64,000 nucleotides of DNA from Dysidea avara (lineage: Eukaryota > Porifera > Demospongiae > Dictyoceratida > Dysideidae): the NCBI RefSeq assembly GCF_963678975.1, contig NC_089280.1:17706780-17770779 (forward strand), read 5' to 3'. The translations under genes were made by a program, and so were the position numbers. This document shows positions 58,978 to 64,000 of the stretch, piece by piece. Below the pieces are notes generated by a model that saw nothing but the letters and a program-made list of their open reading frames with translations, made no database searches and was not told the DNA's origin. The first letter of the stretch is position 1. The number at the start of each line of letters is the position of its first letter.

Positions 58978-60264
58978 TTACTGGAAGTCTACACAATGTT
59001 GTAAAATTCCTCCGATTCCTCCAGACACTTTGCAGAACTGTGAACCCTCTTGACTCTTATCAGTAACAATCTCAAGCGTGACACCAAAATCTTTGTACTT
59101 GTTTGCAAGCCACTCCAGGAGTGAAATCTTCTCTACCAGCTCAAGTTCAACACCGGTATCTTTGTCCAAGAACTTTGTCTTGTCCTTCTCTTGTTCAGGA
59201 TTCAAGTATAGCAAGACTTCTTCATCAGATTGATGATTTTTCAAGATGTACCGGGTGATGTCCAAGTTTTCCCAAACAATCAGTGTCTCCATTGCACCCA
59301 TCTCTAAAGCCTTTAGAACATCTACTACACCGAAACAGAATCTTCCTGTGTCTTGTGAGATCTCGTCAAAGTATCGGCCAATCAACTTTTTCTCTTGAAT
59401 AAACTTGACATTTGCTAAAACTTCAGCAGAAAATTCAATGGCTTGGTTGAAGCCATTTTCACCTCCATAAGAAACATCAACTGTTTTGAGAACTTTTCCT
59501 TGCAATCTTGGATCAAACATGTCTGATTGTCCAAGTTCTGTTTTGAAGTCGGCAGGACCTGCAAGAATTAGTCCAGTAATGTTTGCTTTATCGTTTGTGA
59601 TAAACAGTTGAACAGCTACCTCTGAAATTTTCTTGATATACTCATGTCTCTTCTCCATTCGTAGACGAGCAAAACGCAATGCAGACTGATCACCCCTGCC
59701 ATGTCTCTTTGGCAAGTCGACTGTAAACTTGTGCAAGACATCACGAGTGTTTCCACACAATGTACCAAACAGACAACCATTTCCATCCATTACAATAAAA
59801 CCAAACTTGTCATCATCACTCAGTAAAGCATTCAGTGCCTCAGTATGGAACTTGTTGTCGCAGACATATAAAGAGGTTATAATTGACTTGAAGGGCTCAA
59901 AATCAATGTTAACTTTCTTTTCCTTGCCTTCCTCTGTTACAATAGTGCCACAATAAATGACAAGGCCATTTGTGGGGACCTGTGGGTAAAATTTTAGCCT
60001 GTGCTGTACAGATGTGATGACCCCTAACATGGACAGTCGTCCAGTACGGCTCTTGATATTGGCTGCTGTGCTAAATTCATCAGCCAACATTTTAGACACT
60101 CGGGACATTTGATCCTTGGGTGGGATAATTAGTGATATCATAGTACTGGGGCCATTCCCGCGCGCCGCTTCGACACTATTGATCAGCTTCTTGATCTTCC
60201 ACATCTCCACACTTCTACAGGTTGAATTTTCTGTTCCGAGTAAATCACCATCACTAGACGCCAT
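58978..60264 (-). CDS. eRF1-like release factor, intronless copy with GDQ in place of GGQ
   Basis: 428 codons in one uninterrupted ORF, aligning end to end with eukaryotic peptide chain release factor 1, which recognises stop codons and triggers peptide release on the ribosome. Domain 1 has TAANIKS (usual TASNIKS), YVCDNKF (YxCxxxF intact) and GPSTM in place of the usual GTSM. The catalytic loop reads [11 protein letters not shown]: Gly of GGQ is Asp at residue 192 (59689-59691). Domain 3 is present, but the end reads [11 protein letters not shown] then stop, where the neighbour copy has [11 protein letters not shown] plus an acidic tail. Lack of introns next to intron-rich genes suggests a retrocopy. 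Either a young pseudogene without stops or a protein with changed function. Confidence 0.9.
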   Translation of the reverse strand: MASSDGDLLGTENSTCRSVEMWKIKKLINSVEAARGNGPSTMISLIIPPKDQMSRVSKMLADEFSTAANIKSRTGRLSMLGVITSVQHRLKFYPQVPTNGLVIYCGTIVTEEGKEKKVNIDFEPFKSIITSLYVCDNKFHTEALNALLSDDDKFGFIVMDGNGCLFGTLCGNTRDVLHKFTVDLPKRHGRGDQSALRFARLRMEKRHEYIKKISEVAVQLFITNDKANITGLILAGPADFKTELGQSDMFDPRLQGKVLKTVDVSYGGENGFNQAIEFSAEVLANVKFIQEKKLIGRYFDEISQDTGRFCFGVVDVLKALEMGAMETLIVWENLDITRYILKNHQSDEEVLLYLNPEQEKDKTKFLDKDTGVELELVEKISLLEWLANKYKDFGVTLEIVTDKSQEGSQFCKVSGGIGGILQHCVDFQ

Positions 60265-63200
60265 AACATCTGTTCCAAGAAAGACTTGAGATTGCGCTAC
60301 AATTAACCTTCGATTGAACGATCACTTAACCGCGGATCATCGATCATGGGAGTTTTAGGGTAAGTTAGTAACCCGTCAAGTATCCGGCACCCTACTACTA
60401 CCTATACTTCACGTGCAGCCTGGTATATTGGTTATTAACTTTATATGGCACTCAGCTTATCTTTCAGAAGAAATAAGACTGTTGCACCATATGGTACGTT
60501 GCACCATCCACTTGCAAATTCAAATGTCACGTGATAACAGTTGCTAATTGTTTCGTGCACCGCTAGGTCTTTATCACCTGGGAAGTGGAGTTTAAAAATC
60601 GAGGGTGGATGTAGGATGGGGGTGGATGTAGGATGGGGGTGGGGACTACACATAGTGATTGATTACTGCCAGCCCGAGTGCCAGCCTACTTACAGGCCAG
60701 TCCTTAGAGGGATAGTTGTCTAATAAGTTGAGCAGTCAAGATGTTTAAGTACCGGCGGCTGAATGCAGAAGCCGGAAATCCCGAATCCCATCTAGTGTGG
60801 CTCCTCAGGCACATGCCTAGACTCAGTGGTGAGTTGCCTGTGCGGGCCATCGCCTGCCTGACCGCCTCTGGCTCAAGTTGGGAATTTTTTTTCTACATTC
60901 AGCATAGTTTTCAGTTACAGCTAGGTTTATTGTTAACCTCCTTGCAGGTCCTTAGAGGGATAGTTGTGTCTAATAAATTGATTGTGAATCACCCTCTGAC
61001 AATTGGCAACTAGCTACTGTTCTTCCTAGCCAGAGACAAATACAATACACATAGCCAGCTAACCAGACAAGGATACAAAACAAATACACATGATGGACAC
61101 TTTTTAGTAATATCAAAACACATGTATGCCATAATTTGCAACAACTTTAAGGCAAATTAGCTACAAAGATGAAAACAAAAAAGAATGACTGTTAATAACA
61201 TCAAGAGTCCATAATAATGGACTCTTGATAACATTGAACAGTAAAATTATCATCATTAGTAGTCCATTCCACAACTGTGAGGTCCTGTAACGAAATATTT
61301 CTGTGAAAATGTTAGGTATCTAAGTAGATTAGCAAAAAAAGAGCATGTTGCTTCTAGATCTAGTATCATGATGGTGCATGATGCCTATACCAAACAGAAT
61401 AGGTGGTTGCAGTGGTATACACAGCAAACAGCAGTATGCGTACACGTAGATAGCAGCTATAGTATTACAACAGCCTATGCATGCAGAGTTAGTGAAAATC
61501 TAGCTGGCAACATGATGACACTAGTACTGAAGGCAGTAGTAGTTGAGTGTATAAGCAATGAGTGCATGGTTGTCCCAGGGTGCAGCTAAACTGAGGCAGT
61601 GGCTATCTTTTCTCAGTTCACAAAATCAGTAGTATGAAGTGGGAGAGCAAGATCGAGACTGATCCTTATTTATTACCCGCCATGCACTGTAAGTGCATAA
61701 AGTGCAATGTTGTTGTGATGTAGAATTCCAAATGCAAGTATTTAATCTAGCTATAGTTAGCTATGACTGAACTTAAAATACTATTGGTGTCACTACTGTA
61801 CACATGGTGCTAATCTATAAACGGGCTGATGTATGTTTATGATAGAGGTGTGATTGTTGACCCCAGTCAACAGATTGTGCTGGCTGTGAGCCTGAAAGCA
61901 ATCCTGCATATGCTTATATAATGTTGAGTGTCTTTCTCCTGGTTTAATTTGTCGGAGTGGTAGTTAGCTATGTGAACTGGGCTAGCTGGATTAGTGCACT
62001 ATCTTTACAAAATACATGCAGTCTTTTCTGACGGTCTATCCCGGATGCCAGTTTGCTTATAATAAATTAAACCTGGTTAGATCTCACTGACTTAATCAAT
62101 TTGACCCTACTTAAGTGACACACCTGACAGTACTGGAGACATACCATACTAGTAACTTTTATCGGTGGTTTTGTACGTATAGGCTTTTATTGGTGGTTTG
62201 CCTGTAAATGACTGAATTTGCATTTTTACAAGATAATTACCATTACTATACCATTACAATGAAAAGTATCAATGTAAAATCAAGCTGGAAAAAACTTTAT
62301 TGGTTTTACTTTCAAAGTATTTTCATTGAATTTTCATCATTTTGCATAATGAATATCCGTACATGTGAAATGCCATGTCATCTTCATATCCCCACATCCT
62401 GTGGAATGTGTTTGTCCTGACTTGTTCTTTCCCTCTACCATAAGACTATGTGCTGAATTAGAATGCATGCCCTCCATGTCCTTCCTGAATGTGTACTGTG
62501 AAACTACAGCTCATAATTATAACTTCCAATATAAATTTTATTATACTCAGCTTGAGGCCTGTAGCTACATGCATTGCAAAAAAATCAATACTTTAGTTTT
62601 ACCATCCATGAGTCGTAATGATCATTATAACCAAAAGGTTTGACTATACTAAATTTATTAGCCAACATTTTACAACCGCATTGACAACTGTTGCAAACCA
62701 AGAATATATGCTTTCACAAATTCTAATTCATTTACTGTTTGCTCCAAAACTTCTGCATTGCATGCCAAATTGATTTTATAGCCAGCTATGCTGCACTGTT
62801 ATTGAGTTGCTCCCAATATCAATAACATTATTTGCTTTTACATACATACAGCACAATAGTTGGTAACTTACATGTGTATGCTACAATTATTACAATATTA
62901 CTCCGATTATGGACTGCATTGATCAAATTGTTAAGGTAATCAGCTATAATTTCCTAATTCCTTGTTTTTGTATATACGTACTCAGTGTTATTACAATTTG
63001 CTGCAATTAAGACCAAGAGTTATTTTGAGCTCTTGTTTATAATAGTACACTATACTATACTCCATTCTTTACTATTTGCCAATAAATTGCATTCAACTAA
63101 GGATATGATCAACTTGGATGTTATAAAAAAATTCATTCCTGGTGGGTTTTTGCATGGGTGCATTCCACTTGGACTATATATTGCACTGGTTAAAAGTGTT

Positions 63201-63503
63201 TAGCAGGACTGAATATTTCACATATATGCAAAGCTATCCTGTTCAATGCTGAATTTAGAGGCCTCCCTCTCCATTTATAATTATATGCTTTGATTCAGAT
63301 CTACCATTGACAGAGGCTGGTCTAGCAGAACAAATGTACCCACACCACTTTAACAAGTAAAATCAGTGGGAAACAGTAGATGTAACTACCACCTTGTAAC
63401 TATATTCAACATGTAATAGTACAAATAATAAATTACATAGCAATAGCTTGATTATACACTAGAGTAAGAAATTAAATAATGTACAAGATTTAGGTGCAAT
63501 AAG
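60265..63503. other. Spacer between the two eRF1 copies; no gene recognised
   Basis: Only weak ORFs without family resemblance. Short structures: a direct repeat of GTCCTTAGAGGGATAGTTGT (about 60701 and 60950), a doublet GGATGGGGGTGGATGTA near 60613, and a 12-bp-arm hairpin TCAAGAGTCCAT/ATGGACTCTTGA at 61201-61228. The start of this segment (60265-60400) would hold the 5' flank of the eRF1-like ORF. Confidence 0.6.
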
Positions 63504-64000
63504 TTAGTATAAGTCTTCATAGAATTCATCGTCATCTGCATCAAACTCCATCGACTGGAAGTCTACACGATATCGTAAAATTCCTCCGATACCTCCGAAC
63601 CCTTTGCAGAATTGTGAGCCCTCTTGACTCTTATCAGTAACAATTTCAAGTGTGGCACCAAATTCTTTGTACTTGTTTGCAAGCCACTCCAGGAGTGAAA
63701 TCTTCTCTACCAGCTCAAGTTCAACACCGGTTTCTTTGTCCAAGAACTTTGTCTTGTCCTTCTCTTGTTCAGGATTCAAGTATAGCAAGACCTCTTCATC
63801 AGATTGATGATTTTTCAAGATGTACCGGGTGATGTCCAAGTTTTCCCAAACAATCAGTGTCTCCATTGCACCCATCTCTAAAGCCTTCAGTACATCTACT
63901 ACACCGAAACAGAATCTTCCTGTGTCTTGTGAAATCTCGTCAAAGTATCGGCCAATCAACCTTTTCTCTTGAATAAACTTGACATTTGCTAAAACTTCAG
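63504..64000 (-). CDS. ETF1: eRF1 (translation release factor 1), C-terminal part, runs off the window
   Basis: Reading is open from the right edge to a stop at 63504 (about 165 codons): domain 3 with [47 protein letters not shown] and an acidic tail [12 protein letters not shown], as in normal eRF1 (eRF3-binding region). No intron is visible in this part. It differs at only a few residues from the copy at 58978 but keeps the conserved ones, so it is the better candidate for the working gene. The NIKS and GGQ regions are outside the window. Confidence 0.92.
   Translation of the reverse strand, partial: EVLANVKFIQEKRLIGRYFDEISQDTGRFCFGVVDVLKALEMGAMETLIVWENLDITRYILKNHQSDEEVLLYLNPEQEKDKTKFLDKETGVELELVEKISLLEWLANKYKEFGATLEIVTDKSQEGSQFCKGFGGIGGILRYRVDFQSMEFDADDDEFYEDLY

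Noticed and set aside
60741-61013. 90-aa ORF in the spacer between eRF1 copies
   Set aside because: No recognisable domain; the C-terminal part reads through low-complexity sequence; no splice or homology support.

Overview
The window looks like animal nuclear DNA, most probably from a demosponge. The coding exons are short and split by many small GT-AG introns, the base composition is AT-rich, transposon debris is dense, and the main gene is a metazoan-type DNMT1 (RFTS, CXXC, two BAH domains, C-terminal methyltransferase). Sponge is an inference from the compact introns plus BEL and CR1-like elements; animal is firm.

Layout. Positions 1-2737 are upstream sequence with a 216-bp tandem repeat (593-2275). 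A long DNMT1 gene follows on the + strand (38 exons, 2738-22443; the N-terminal exons lie off the left edge or were not found). Its introns carry two piggyBac-type MITEs, a TA-flanked MITE and a 5.75-kb BEL/Pao LTR retrotransposon. Next is gene A (23520-28131), six exons coding for a secreted, cysteine-rich, probably GPI-anchored protein of about 275 aa.

At 28491-28493 there is a sharp junction. The first exon of a gene-C-like copy runs straight into a DNMT1 intron. This is the seam of a tandem segmental duplication of about 23 kb whose unit ran from a DNMT1 intron (5630) to the start of gene C (about 51940). The second unit holds a broken DNMT1 (28657-29538 and 37866-46003) and an intact paralogue of gene A, gene B (46771-51540). 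In the second DNMT1 the CXXC and BAH1 exons are replaced by about 8 kb of mobile DNA, including a CR1-like LINE (about 31365-35530). The catalytic PCQ loop is deleted and a splice-donor region has become a 713-bp GT array. Gene C (51900-58169) is a third, more diverged member of the secreted family with the same six exons and the same 16 ectodomain cysteines.

The right end (minus strand) has two copies of translation release factor eRF1. An uninterrupted full-length ORF at 58978-60264 looks like a retrocopy; its catalytic GGQ is GDQ and its acidic tail is lost. A second copy with a normal C-terminus (63504-64000) runs off the right edge. About 3.2 kb between the two has no gene I recognise.

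How the parts relate: the upstream DNMT1 is the only copy that could make a maintenance methyltransferase. Genes A, B and C are a tandem family enlarged by the same duplication. Elements shared by both units (BEL LTR) predate the duplication; elements found in one unit only (MULE-like MITE, first piggyBac MITE) entered or left afterwards. No RNA gene, CRISPR array or bacterial-style operon was seen.
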